Shown: positions 1-8,318, counted from the stretch's first letter. The stretch: DNA of 42,879 bases from an uncultured Collinsella sp. (GCA_900541185.1 UQIQ01000009.1:1-42879), one strand, 5' to 3'. The notes: generated from the sequence alone by a model not told the origin. Translations and numbers: made by a program.

Positions 1-176
1 GCTCGCTCGGAAAGCACATTAAGTGCTTTCCGGCTCGTGCGGAATCTACGAAAACCTTGCGCCCGGCCTTCGGCGGCGCGGCCTGCGGTGACTTTGGGGC
101 AGTCCGGGTTTTCGTTGGCTGACGCCCCCACTCATAATGCTTGGGTCGGTGGGCTGATGTGTTGCGTCCCTGATGG
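1..176. other. Contig-start non-coding region with a hairpin
   Basis: No convincing gene is seen. Bases 9-17 (GGAAAGCAC) pair perfectly with 23-31 (GTGCTTTCC) around the loop ATTAA. A GC-rich stretch with short self-complementary blocks follows at 60-95. The region lies downstream of the minus-strand aminotransferase, so a terminator role is possible, but no clean T-run follows on that strand. A repeat at this point may explain why the assembly breaks here. Confidence 0.45.
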
Positions 177-1313
177 CTACAGGGTTGAAATGAAGGTGGA
201 CAGGCGATTTAGGCCTTCGTCCAGATCTTGGTCGGAGACGCAGTAGCTGAGGCGGACGTGGCCTTCGGTTCCGAAGCAGTCTCCCGGGACTAGGGCTACG
301 TTTGCCTCTTTGATTGCTTTGATGCAGAAGTCTTCGCTGGTTAGGCCGAACTTTTTGATGCTCGGGAAAGTGTAGAAGGCTCCTGCGGGCTCTACTACGT
401 CGAGGCCCATGGCGTCTAAGGCTGCGAGCACGCGTTCGCGGCGGGCTCGGTAGACTTTGAGCATGGGGGTTGGGTCGACGGTCAGGGCTCGGGCTGCGGC
501 GTCCATTTCGAAGGAGACAGCACTCGATACTAGGTATTGGTGGGCTTTTGCGATCTCGGCGATGACGGGGGCTGCCGCTGCGAGCCAGCCCAAACGCCAG
601 CCGGTCATGGCCCAGGGCTTGGAAAAGCTCTCAATAACTACCGTCTGATCGCGAAGCTCCGGGTGGCGCTGGGTAAAGCGCTCGTAGCCACCCACATAAA
701 CCAGGCGGTTGTATACGTCGTCGCAGACCACGTAGATGCCCGCCTGCTCCGCCACGTGCGCCACGGCATCGAGCGAAGCCGCGTTGAGGATACAGCCCGT
801 AGGATTGTTGGGCGAGCAGATGACGATGGCCTTGGTCGCCGGTGTCACGCAGGCACGAAGCGCTTCCTCATCGATCTGGAATTGCGCAGGCTCCGTATCC
901 AAAAAGACCGCCTTGGCGTGGTTGGCCACGACGATGCTCTCGTACAGGCCAAAGGCCGGCGTGGGGATAATGACCTCGTCGCCGGGGTTGAGCATAGCCA
1001 TAAATGTTGCTGAAAGAGCCTCGGTCGCGCCGTCGGTCAGGATGACCTCATCGGCGGAAAACGCCAGGCCCGCGTCATCCATATATTTGGACAGAGCATC
1101 ACGCAGGGCGGGGCGACCGTTGTTGGGCGGATAGTGTGTGTCACCGCGGTCCAGCGCGGCGGTCACCTCGGCGCTAATCACATCGGGCGTGGGAAAATCG
1201 GGCTCGCCGAGCGCGAGCGCGATGCACCCCGGATGCTGGGCGGCGAGCGCGTTAATCCGGCGGATACCGGAGGGCTTGAGCAAGGCAAGCGAGGTATTCA
1301 TGGGCAGACGCAT
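177..1313 (-). CDS. Class I/II PLP-dependent aminotransferase
   Basis: A 378-residue fold-type I aminotransferase of the AspC/PatA group, expected to move an amino group between an amino acid and a 2-oxo acid in the cytoplasm. Visible family marks are the N-terminal LALGEPDFPTP block, the substrate loop ICSPNNPTG, the DDVYNRLVY block with the pyridine-contacting Asp, and the PLP lysine in SFSKPWAMTGWRLGW. The C-terminal VRLSYC holds the carboxylate-binding Arg. The start at 1313 is chosen because AAAGGA stands 7 nt before the ATG; a second Met lies four codons later. Substrate cannot be read from the sequence (aspartate, aromatic and branched-chain enzymes share these motifs). It is divergent from the next gene and appears to be a single-gene unit. 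Confidence 0.9.
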   Translation of the reverse strand: MRLPMNTSLALLKPSGIRRINALAAQHPGCIALALGEPDFPTPDVISAEVTAALDRGDTHYPPNNGRPALRDALSKYMDDAGLAFSADEVILTDGATEALSATFMAMLNPGDEVIIPTPAFGLYESIVVANHAKAVFLDTEPAQFQIDEEALRACVTPATKAIVICSPNNPTGCILNAASLDAVAHVAEQAGIYVVCDDVYNRLVYVGGYERFTQRHPELRDQTVVIESFSKPWAMTGWRLGWLAAAAPVIAEIAKAHQYLVSSAVSFEMDAAARALTVDPTPMLKVYRARRERVLAALDAMGLDVVEPAGAFYTFPSIKKFGLTSEDFCIKAIKEANVALVPGDCFGTEGHVRLSYCVSDQDLDEGLNRLSTFISTL

Positions 1314-1406
1314 GGCGTTCCTTTCGTAAGGGTTGCACTAGGATAGCGCGGCGGGGCGCCACCAGACGGTGTAACCTAAACGGAAACGAGCCGGAAAGGA
1401 GATGGC

Positions 1407-2069
1407 ATGGAGACGACCGCGCGCGGCGACGTACCAAAAACACTGAACACCATTGCGTATATCAGTATTCCCAATAGCGCCGATCTTGATTTTTTGCTCT
1501 GGGACCTGCAGGATGCCATCGCCGCCTATGCCCGGCTTTCCGGTACTTCGCTCCCCCGTCTGGTCGCTCTGGAGTCGGACGATGACGGCAGCGCTGCGGA
1601 CGGTATTGTATTCGCTGTTGAGAATGCGCTCAATTACGAGGCGATGAGCGTCGTTGAGCAGGCGCTTGATTGCCTTGGGGGCACGGAAACGCGCGTCTAT
1701 GTCGTTGTTCAAGCCGACTGCGGGAGTCCCGAGCGAGCGCACACGGTCGTTGGCCATCTGCGCGAAGCGTGCGAGCGTCGGGGGTTGTCGTGGTGCGGTG
1801 GCATTGTCGTCTGCACCGGCACCGGCATCGCAGCGCTTCGCCACTCCCCGCGCATGGGCCTCTTGCGCCGACCGTTTTCCGAAGCGATGGATAAGCTTGT
1901 GGGCGCCGTGCGCATGGGCTGTTCCATTGAGCATGCGCAGCTGCTTGGCGGTGGCAATGCCGGTAGCGTCGATGCCGACGGCATGGTGCGCGCCAAGCCC
2001 GCGCTGCCCGCACCGATCTGGCATGCCATCATGAAACGCCTCGGCACCCGCGCCCAATCAGATATCTAA
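1407..2069 (+). CDS. Uncharacterised 220-residue protein, possibly flavodoxin-like
   Basis: A clear gene: GGAAAGGAG stands just before the ATG and codon use matches the neighbours. The protein alternates predicted beta strands (NTIAYISIP, TRVYVVVQAD, GGIVVCTGTGIA) with helices, as in a Rossmann or flavodoxin-like alpha/beta fold. The tail MGLLRRPFSEAMDKLVGAVR recalls the C-terminal part of NAD(P)H-dependent FMN-reductase-like proteins, but no FMN-binding loop can be identified with confidence. There is no signal peptide or membrane segment. It is divergent from the aminotransferase and converges on the DNA glycosylase gene with 1 bp between stop codons. Function is unknown; the flavodoxin-like call is only a resemblance. 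Confidence 0.7.
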   Translation: METTARGDVPKTLNTIAYISIPNSADLDFLLWDLQDAIAAYARLSGTSLPRLVALESDDDGSAADGIVFAVENALNYEAMSVVEQALDCLGGTETRVYVVVQADCGSPERAHTVVGHLREACERRGLSWCGGIVVCTGTGIAALRHSPRMGLLRRPFSEAMDKLVGAVRMGCSIEHAQLLGGGNAGSVDADGMVRAKPALPAPIWHAIMKRLGTRAQSDI

Positions 2070-2070
2070 A

Positions 2071-2634
2071 TTACAGAGCGCCCCAATCAACGGCATCGCG
2101 CCAGCGCTCGACAAGGCGTTCCAGGCGCCAGGCGGCATTGGCGGGACTTGTCGAGGGCAGGGCGATGGCGGGCAGCCCGGTGCGTTCTTGTAGATAGCGC
2201 TTGTAGAGCCGGCCAGCTTTACCACCGTTGCATATCACCTGCTCAATGGGAGCTGCGCCGGTAATGCGCTCGATATGTGCCGGCACAACGTTGCGGATGC
2301 TCGCGTCGCTCGAGCCCTTAATGTCGCAGCTCTCGACCACATCCCACAGGGCCACGCCGCCGTTCAGCAGCATGGCCCGCTTGGCGGCAATGGAGGCATC
2401 GAGCGTCGCGGGCTCACCGCTTGCCAAAGGATCGCCCTCGTTGGGCGGCACAGGCATACCGAGGCACGTGGCCATCACACGCCAAAAGCGATTCTGAGGG
2501 TTGCCGTAATAAAAGGCATTGGCGCGCGAAAGCACCGAGGGAAACGACCCGAGCACCAAAACGCGCGAGTGCTCGTCAAACACGGGCTCAAACCCATGCT
2601 CAATATGTTGATAGCCCTCGTCAGACACGGCCAT
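2071..2634 (-). CDS. Hypoxanthine/uracil-DNA glycosylase (UDG superfamily, HDG type)
   Basis: A 187-residue base-excision repair glycosylase of the uracil-DNA glycosylase superfamily, expected to remove deaminated bases, mainly hypoxanthine, from DNA. The N-terminal motif VLVLGSFPSVLS followed by FYYGNPQNRFWRVM is the family-6 (hypoxanthine-DNA glycosylase) active-site region, where Asn of GNPQNRFW is thought to be important. The C-terminal LPSTSPANA matches the SP-type leucine/intercalation loop of the superfamily. The ATG lies 3 nt after the stop of the GH13 gene, so the two are probably co-transcribed and translationally coupled; the ribosome site inside the GH13 3' end is weak. Its link to a sugar hydrolase looks like operon convenience and not a shared pathway. 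Confidence 0.85.
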   Translation of the reverse strand: MAVSDEGYQHIEHGFEPVFDEHSRVLVLGSFPSVLSRANAFYYGNPQNRFWRVMATCLGMPVPPNEGDPLASGEPATLDASIAAKRAMLLNGGVALWDVVESCDIKGSSDASIRNVVPAHIERITGAAPIEQVICNGGKAGRLYKRYLQERTGLPAIALPSTSPANAAWRLERLVERWRDAVDWGAL

Positions 2635-2637
2635 GGG

Positions 2638-4014
2638 CTAGGCTCTCAACAGATAGCGCACCTCGTAGGGTGCAAGCTCAAGGGTACCCGTCAGCTCGAC
2701 CGTGGGCGCATCGTCGGCAAGCAGGTCGACGAAGGAGCCGTTGAGTTCGCCGGCGCCAAAGGTGTAAGGCTCACCCACGGCATTCACCGCCACGAGTACC
2801 GTCGCGCCGTCACAGGCGCGCTCGAACAGCAGCTTCTTGTTCTGAATCACCACGTTGCGATAGGCACCGTAGTTGAGAGCACGGGCAGCCGCGTCGTCGG
2901 CCGAGCGAAGGTGTGCGAGTTGCGTGATGAACGCCGTCAGCTCGTTGGGCGCAGGCTCATCGAGCGCAGGGCGCAGCGCCCAGTCGCCATCGGGGCCGCC
3001 CTTTTCGCCAGCAATTCCCCACTCGCTGCCATAGTAGACGCACGGGATGCCCGGCATGCCAAAGAGCATGCCATAGGCGGGGCGCAGGCACGACTTGTCA
3101 GTGAGGATGCTTGCCAGGCGCGGCACATCGTGGTTGTCGACAAACGACAGCAGGTGCTTGCCGCGGTAGATGCACCACGGGTCGCCGCCAAACTGGCGGT
3201 GCAGCGAATGGGCGATCTCGAACATGTTGACCGAGTTAAAGCTGGAGTACAGGCCCTTGTAGCACTCGTAGTTGGTGCAGGAGTCGAGCATCTCGTCGTT
3301 GACGATTTGGTTGTAGTCGCCGTGGAGCGTCTCGCCGATCAGCACAAAGTCGGGCTTGAGCTCACGGGTAAAGGCGTGCAGGTGACGCATAAAGTCGCGG
3401 TCGAGCATATAGGCAACGTCCAGGCGCAGGCCGTCGACGCCAAAGACCTCGGCCCAGCGGCGCACAGACTCGAGCAGGTAATCGACCACAGCGGGATTTT
3501 GCAGGTTGAGCTTCACAAGCTCAAAATGGCCTTCCCAGCCCTCGTACCAAAAGCCGTCGCCATAGCAGGAGTCGCCGTCAAAACTGATGTGGAACCAGTC
3601 CTTGTACGGCGAGTCCCACTTGCGCTCCTGCACGTCGCGGAAGGCCCAAAAACCGCGGCCGACATGGTTGAAGACGGCATCGAGCACCACGCGAATGCCA
3701 TGGGCATGCAGCGTCTCGCACACGGCGGCAAAATCGGCATCCCCGCCCAGGCGACGGTCGAGATGGCGCAGGCTGCGCGTATCGTAGCCGTGGCTATCAG
3801 ATTCGAGCGGCGGGTTGATGAGCACAGCGCCAACGCCGAGTTCCTGCAGGTAGTCTGCCCATTGGGCGATTTTCATGATGGGCGCATCGGGGTTGGGCGC
3901 GACGTTGGCAGCCTGGGCGAGCTCATCCTCGGCAACGGGCGCGGCGTTTTCGCGCGGAGCTCCACAAAAGCCCAGCGGATAGATCTGATAGAACGTCGTC
4001 TCGTATGCCCACAT
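2638..4014 (-). CDS. Intracellular GH13 alpha-glucosidase/amylase-family hydrolase
   Basis: A 458-residue glycoside hydrolase of family 13. All four classical regions are present: DAVFNH (region I), GVDGLRLDVA with the nucleophile Asp (II), VLIGETLHGDY with the acid/base Glu (III) and SFVDNHDVPR with the transition-state Asp (IV). There is no signal peptide, so it acts in the cytoplasm on short alpha-glucans or imported oligosaccharides, as cyclomaltodextrinase-like or maltogenic enzymes do. The C-terminal beta-sandwich (about residues 375-458) is short, so exact specificity is unclear. It is the first gene of a pair with the DNA glycosylase, and the palindromic element at 4087-4151 sits upstream, between it and the MFS gene. 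Confidence 0.9.
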   Translation of the reverse strand: MWAYETTFYQIYPLGFCGAPRENAAPVAEDELAQAANVAPNPDAPIMKIAQWADYLQELGVGAVLINPPLESDSHGYDTRSLRHLDRRLGGDADFAAVCETLHAHGIRVVLDAVFNHVGRGFWAFRDVQERKWDSPYKDWFHISFDGDSCYGDGFWYEGWEGHFELVKLNLQNPAVVDYLLESVRRWAEVFGVDGLRLDVAYMLDRDFMRHLHAFTRELKPDFVLIGETLHGDYNQIVNDEMLDSCTNYECYKGLYSSFNSVNMFEIAHSLHRQFGGDPWCIYRGKHLLSFVDNHDVPRLASILTDKSCLRPAYGMLFGMPGIPCVYYGSEWGIAGEKGGPDGDWALRPALDEPAPNELTAFITQLAHLRSADDAAARALNYGAYRNVVIQNKKLLFERACDGATVLVAVNAVGEPYTFGAGELNGSFVDLLADDAPTVELTGTLELAPYEVRYLLRA

Positions 4015-4086
4015 AGCAACCTCCCGGTAAGCTCAACACAACGACATCCATTGTATGCCCAGCTTGTATCCTCTCCCCCAAAATAA

Positions 4087-4151
4087 GTTGCGGTGGAATA
4101 GTTCCTGCCTGGGCCTTCAGAGGCCTTAAACAGGAACTATTCCACCGCAAC
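4087..4151. repeat. Palindromic intergenic element, copy 1 (GCGGTGGAATAGTTCC family)
   Basis: A perfect 21-bp inverted repeat (4087-4107 with 4131-4151) encloses a 23-base centre that itself holds a small hairpin, GGCCT-tcag-AGGCC. The same arms recur at 8226-8289 with a different centre. It lies between the minus-strand MFS stop and the GH13 start, so it may act as a transcriptional barrier or RNA stabiliser for the MFS message. Confidence 0.9.
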
Positions 4152-4167
4152 TGATGAGGGGGCGTGA

Positions 4168-5364
4168 TTAGGCGACGGGCTTGGCGCGGCGGATGGCTGG
4201 GAACAGTACGGTGATGGCGAGGATGACGCCCACGACGGCGATTGCGCCACCTGCGCAGCCGATCCAGGCGATACCGGGGCCCGAAACCACGGCTCCGCCG
4301 ATCGCGGTACCCGTGCCGATACCGAGGTTGAACAGGCCCGAGAAGATCGACATGGCGACGGCCGACGAGTCCGCCGGCGTGTACTTGATGAGCTCGGCCT
4401 GAAACGCCACGTTAAAGGCCGTGGCGCAGCAACCCCACAGCGCGCAAACAGCGAGAACCGCGGCGAGCGACGACGCGGCAGGACCCATAAGCAGCAAGGC
4501 GACCGGTACTCCGGAGAGCGTAATCGCGAGAAACGGGAACCGGTGCCCGTCGAACAGGCGGCCGAACAGCCAACTTCCGAGCAGACCAGAGCAGCCGAAC
4601 GCCGTCAGCGTCATGGTGATAGCGCTTGCGTCGACGTGCGCGACCTGAGCCAGAAAAGGCTCGATATAGCTATAGCCCGCGTAATAGCCGGTCGCCATGA
4701 ACACCGTGACCACATAGAGCGCGATGAGGAACGGGTTCTTGAGCAGCTCGGGCAGCTGCTTGAGCGTAAAACGCTCGCCCGCTGGCATGGTGGGAAACAC
4801 CGTGGCCTGGTAGACGACCGCGACAGCAGACAGCGCTCCGACCACGGCAAACGTCATACGCCAGCCCACGGCCAGGCCAATGGCGCGGCCGAGCGGCAGG
4901 CCGAAGATCTGTGCGATGGAAGAGCCCGTGGCGATCATGCTGATGGCGAGCGCCCCATGGCGTGTGTCAACCAGTCGCGACGCCATGATCGAGGCGACCG
5001 ACCAGAACACGGCATGTGCGCAGGCGACCACCAGGCGCGCGCAGACTAGGATGGGATAAGTCGGCGCCACAGCGGACAGAAACTGGCCCAACGAAAACAC
5101 GGCCAGCACGCCCAGCAGCATCCGCTTGAACTCAAAGCGCGAAGCGAACACCATGAGCGGCAACGACAGCAGCATGACGCCCCAGGCGTAGACCGAGATC
5201 ATGATGCCGGCCTGAGCCTCGGTGAGCGAGAACGACGCGGCAATATCAGTCAGAAGGCCGATGGGCATGAACTCCGACGTGTTGAACACGAACGCGCAGC
5301 AGGTGAGCCCGATAAGCGGGAGCCACTGCTTGAGCGTGATGCCGTCTTGCCTTGTCTGAGTCAT
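4168..5364 (-). CDS. MFS sugar/drug efflux transporter (SotB/AraJ-like, DHA1)
   Basis: A 398-residue, 12-helix major facilitator of the DHA1 family. The N-terminal helix FVFNTSEFMPIGLL matches the FxxxxxEFxxxG pattern seen in SotB, AraJ and YdhP type exporters. After TM2, the segment ASRFEFKRML is the loop 2-3 region, and AHAVFWSVASIMASRL lies in TM4. Such proteins export sugars, arabinose-like compounds or drugs by proton antiport across the cytoplasmic membrane. The ATG at 5364 is chosen because GGAG stands 9 nt upstream; the frame can be opened five codons earlier only from a TTG that overlaps that ribosome site. It is transcribed alone, upstream of GH13, with palindromic element copy 1 after its stop. 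Confidence 0.88.
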   Translation of the reverse strand: MTQTRQDGITLKQWLPLIGLTCCAFVFNTSEFMPIGLLTDIAASFSLTEAQAGIMISVYAWGVMLLSLPLMVFASRFEFKRMLLGVLAVFSLGQFLSAVAPTYPILVCARLVVACAHAVFWSVASIMASRLVDTRHGALAISMIATGSSIAQIFGLPLGRAIGLAVGWRMTFAVVGALSAVAVVYQATVFPTMPAGERFTLKQLPELLKNPFLIALYVVTVFMATGYYAGYSYIEPFLAQVAHVDASAITMTLTAFGCSGLLGSWLFGRLFDGHRFPFLAITLSGVPVALLLMGPAASSLAAVLAVCALWGCCATAFNVAFQAELIKYTPADSSAVAMSIFSGLFNLGIGTGTAIGGAVVSGPGIAWIGCAGGAIAVVGVILAITVLFPAIRRAKPVA

Positions 5365-5410
5365 ATATAACGTCTCCAATCGTTATGAGCGGAGGCGATT
5401 ATATAGCAAG

Positions 5411-5442
5411 GGCCCCGCATCCGTCAGTACAGATACGGGGCC
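5411..5442 (-). terminator. Probable terminator after feoB
   Basis: GGCCCCG at 5411 pairs with CGGGGCC ending at 5442, extended by an ATC/GAT pairing with a one-base bulge. It lies 40 bp after the feoB stop and before the MFS promoter region. The T-tract on the minus strand is weak (CCTTGCTATAT). Confidence 0.6.
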
Positions 5443-5484
5443 GAAATCAACTCAAAACACAGAGGTTGCGCCGTCAATAAATAA

Positions 5485-7845
5485 CTAAGCCAACCCCAGC
5501 AATATGCCCGCCGAATGCACGGCAAACGCCACGATCCAGGCGACCGTCACCTGAAACGCGAATACGGCCACGGCATAGCGCGCGCCCAACTCGCTCTTGA
5601 CGGCGCCGATGGACGCCACGCAAGGCGGGTACAGCAGCGTAAAGACCAAGAACACGTAGGCGGTAAACGGCGAAAACATGGTCGACAGCGCCGCGGGCGA
5701 CGTTGCGCCCAAAAGCACCGTGAGCGTCGAGATGACGCTCTCCTTGGCAATAAGTCCGGTGACGAGCGCCGTGGATGCGCGCCAGTCGCCAAAACCGAGC
5801 GGGGCCAACACCGGCGCGATGATGCTACCCAGACCGGCAAGCAGGCTTTGCGACTGGTCGGCGACCACGTTAAAGCGGATATCGAACGTCTGAAGGAACC
5901 AGATGACCACCGTAGCGGCAAAGATAATGGTAAAGGCCTTGGTGATGAAGTCCTTGGCCTTATCCCATGCCAGCATCACCGTCGTCTTGACGCTCGGTAG
6001 GCGGTAATTGGGAAGCTCCATGATAAACGGCACCGGGTCGCCCTTAAATGCCGTGCGGTTGAGCACCAAAGCCGCGATGCAGCCGACCACGATACCGATC
6101 AGATAGAGCGAGACCATGGCGGAAACCGTCGCCTGCGGGAAAAACGCCCCGCACAGCAAGCCGTAAACCGGCAACTTGGCTGAACAGCTCATAAACGGCG
6201 TGAGCATGACCGTCATCTTGCGGTCGTGCTCGGATGGGAGCGTACGGGTCGACATGATAGCCGGCACGGTGCAGCCAAAACCGACGAGCATGGGCACGAA
6301 GCTGCGGCCCGACAGGCCAAAGCGACGCAACACCTTATCCATGACAAAGGCTACGCGTGCCATGTAGCCGGAGTCTTCCAGAATGGAGAGGAACAAGAAG
6401 AGCACGACGATAATCGGCAGGAAGGTCAGTACACTGCCCACGCCCGTAAGCACGCCGTCGACAGCCAGCGAGCGCACCACGTCGTTGGTGCCGAACGCCT
6501 TGAGGCCTGCATCGGCCGAAGCGATGATGGCAGCGATGCCGTCCTCCATAAGTCCCTGCAACGCCGCGCCGATCACGCCAAACGTCAGCCAAAAGACGAG
6601 GCCCATGATCACCAGAAACGCCGGAATGGCTGTGTAACGACCTGTCAGGATGCGGTCAATCTTGACGGAGCGCACGTGCTCGCGGCTCTCGTGCGGCTTG
6701 ACGACGCAACGCCCGCACACGTCGCCGATAAAGCTAAAACGCATATCGGCCAGCGCAGATAGGCGGTCGGTGCCGGCCTCGCCCTCCATCTGGGTGATGA
6801 TGTGCTCGATAGCGTCGAGCTCATTGCGATCCAGGTGAAGCGCCTCGGTTACCAGCTCATCGCCCTCGACCAGCTTGGTCGCCGCAAAGCGCACCGGGAT
6901 GTGCGCCGTCACGGCATGGTCCTCGATCAGGTTAGCAATACCGTGGATGCAGCGATGCAGCGCACCGCCGTCCGGACCGTCGGGCGCGCAAAAGTCCAGG
7001 CGACCAGGGCGCTCGCGGAACCGCGCCACGTGCAGGGCGTGGTCCACCAGCTCGCCGATGCCCTCGTTGCGGGCAGCGCTAATGGGGACAACGGGCACGC
7101 CCAACAGGCTCTCGAGCAAGTTGACGTCTACGGCGCCGCCGTTGGCGGTCACCTCGTCCATCATGTTGAGCGCGATGACCATAGGACGGTCAAGCTCCAT
7201 GAGCTGCAGTGTCAGGTACAGGTTACGCTCGATGTTGGTGGCGTCAATGATGTCGATGATGGCGTCCGGACGCTCGTCGAGGATGAACTGACGGCTCACG
7301 ACCTCCTCGCCTGTGTACGGCGACAGGGAGTAAATGCCGGGCAGGTCGGTAACGCTCGCCTCGGGATGGTTACGGATGGTGCCATCTTTGCGGTCGACCG
7401 TCACGCCGGGAAAGTTACCGACGTGCTGGTTGGAGCCCGTCAGCTGGTTGAATAACGTGGTCTTGCCGCAGTTTTGGTTGCCGGCGAGGGCAAAGTGCAG
7501 CGGCGCGCCCTCGGGCACGGCCGTCTTTGCCGCACGGGGCGAATACGTCCCCTCGCCCAGGGCCGGATGCTCCGTCGTGCCGATTGCGGCGTTAGCGCGC
7601 GGACCTGTATCGGTGTCGTGAATACCCACGAGCTCGATGCGAGCGGCATCGTCCTTACGCAGTGTCAACTCGTAGCCACGCAGGCGGATCTCGAGCGGGT
7701 CACCCATGGGGGCGTACTTCATCATGGTGACTTCGGTACCCGGCGTTAGACCCATGTCCAAAATATGCTGTCGGAGTGCCTGATCGTCCGATGCCACCGA
7801 TGCGACAACGGCGTCCTTTCCAATCTCGAGTGTATCGAGCTTCAC
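5485..7845 (-). CDS. feoB: Fused FeoA-FeoB ferrous iron transporter
   Basis: A 786-residue protein that imports Fe2+ across the cytoplasmic membrane. Residues 1-75 form a FeoA-like SH3 domain (LDTLEIG, ILDMGLTPGTEV, LRGYELTLR), fused directly to FeoB. The G domain has GNQNCGKTT (Walker A/G1, about 122-130), GVTVDRK (G2), DLPGIYSLSPY (G3) and NMMDE (G4). The helical regulator region follows, then the membrane domain with two Gate segments, including GFGCTVPAIMSTR and SCSAKLPVY with their Cys residues. The GTG at 7845 is chosen because GGGAGGA stands 8 nt upstream; the extra 40 codons that could be read further upstream look non-coding and run through the operator boxes at 7888-7921. Fusion of FeoA to FeoB is known but less common than separate genes. 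Confidence 0.95.
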   Translation of the reverse strand: MKLDTLEIGKDAVVASVASDDQALRQHILDMGLTPGTEVTMMKYAPMGDPLEIRLRGYELTLRKDDAARIELVGIHDTDTGPRANAAIGTTEHPALGEGTYSPRAAKTAVPEGAPLHFALAGNQNCGKTTLFNQLTGSNQHVGNFPGVTVDRKDGTIRNHPEASVTDLPGIYSLSPYTGEEVVSRQFILDERPDAIIDIIDATNIERNLYLTLQLMELDRPMVIALNMMDEVTANGGAVDVNLLESLLGVPVVPISAARNEGIGELVDHALHVARFRERPGRLDFCAPDGPDGGALHRCIHGIANLIEDHAVTAHIPVRFAATKLVEGDELVTEALHLDRNELDAIEHIITQMEGEAGTDRLSALADMRFSFIGDVCGRCVVKPHESREHVRSVKIDRILTGRYTAIPAFLVIMGLVFWLTFGVIGAALQGLMEDGIAAIIASADAGLKAFGTNDVVRSLAVDGVLTGVGSVLTFLPIIVVLFLFLSILEDSGYMARVAFVMDKVLRRFGLSGRSFVPMLVGFGCTVPAIMSTRTLPSEHDRKMTVMLTPFMSCSAKLPVYGLLCGAFFPQATVSAMVSLYLIGIVVGCIAALVLNRTAFKGDPVPFIMELPNYRLPSVKTTVMLAWDKAKDFITKAFTIIFAATVVIWFLQTFDIRFNVVADQSQSLLAGLGSIIAPVLAPLGFGDWRASTALVTGLIAKESVISTLTVLLGATSPAALSTMFSPFTAYVFLVFTLLYPPCVASIGAVKSELGARYAVAVFAFQVTVAWIVAFAVHSAGILLGLA

Positions 7846-7887
7846 GTCCGTGTTCCTCCCCCGACGCCCACAGGGCGTTGTATTTAT

Positions 7888-7921
7888 GTTCACCAAGGCT
7901 AACCGTTTGCCATGGCTAACC
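7888..7921 (-). promoter_or_regulatory. Tandem DtxR/IdeR-like boxes upstream of feoB
   Basis: Two adjacent 17-bp direct repeats, GTTcaCCAaGGCTAACC (7888-7904) and GTTtgCCAtGGCTAACC (7905-7921). The second is nearly a perfect palindrome (GTT-GCCATGGC-AAC). On the minus strand they read GGTTAGCC, the core of the DtxR/IdeR consensus for iron-dependent repression. Position 43-76 bp upstream of the feoB GTG fits iron-controlled transcription; the regulator itself is not in the window. Confidence 0.5.
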
Positions 7922-8003
7922 AATTTTAACCATGCATGATAGCGCGAACATGCAACGATGTTCAATCAGCAAATTGGCGCAATGGGGACAGGCAGGAGAG
8001 TTC

Positions 8004-8215
8004 AGGGCCATAGTTTCCCGATGAGGCCTCTCGGGGAAACTACATCCCAGAATTCCGGCTCGAAACGGGATATGGTTTCCCAAACAGGCCTCTTACGGAA
8101 AATGCATCCCGGAATCCCCGCTCGAAACGGGACGCGCTTTCCCAGTCGAGGCCCTATGGGAAACTGCGTCCCACCTTGAAAGGCAAAACTGGGGCGCAGT
8201 TTCCGGGCGGGGCAT
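8004..8215. repeat. Tandem array of 62-bp palindromic units (3.5 copies)
   Basis: Units start near 8004, 8066 and 8128, with a partial fourth at 8190. Each holds an inverted repeat: TAGTTTCCC with GGGAAACTA in unit 1, TGGTTTCC with GGAAAATGCA in unit 2, GCGCTTTCCC with GGGAAACTGCG in unit 3. Each has AGGCC near the centre, and the units are joined by a linker close to CGGCTCGAAACGGGA. This, together with the palindrome at 8226, fills the gap between feoB and the esterase gene; no coding capacity is seen. Confidence 0.85.
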
Positions 8216-8225
8216 CAAAAACGAA

Positions 8226-8289
8226 GTTGCGGTGGAATAGTTCCTGGATGGGCTGGTTGATGCCCCAGATAGGAACTATTTCACCGCAA
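8226..8289. repeat. Palindromic intergenic element, copy 2
   Basis: Left arm 8226-8245 and right arm 8271-8289 carry the same GCGGTGGAATAGTTCC sequence as the element at 4087-4151, with one G:T-type mismatch at 8281. The centre differs (TGGGC-N8-GCCCA) but again forms an inner hairpin. It sits just after the stop of the minus-strand esterase. Confidence 0.88.
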
Positions 8290-8318
8290 GTTATTGAAGG
8301 GCTTGGATGCCGGGACTC

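Noticed and set aside
2275..4086. Plus-strand open frame of 603 codons
   Set aside because: Antisense to the GH13 gene and the DNA glycosylase gene, both with intact catalytic motifs.
8004..8215. CRISPR-like array near feoB
   Set aside because: 62-bp units are inverted repeats with no constant direct repeat plus unique spacer pattern.
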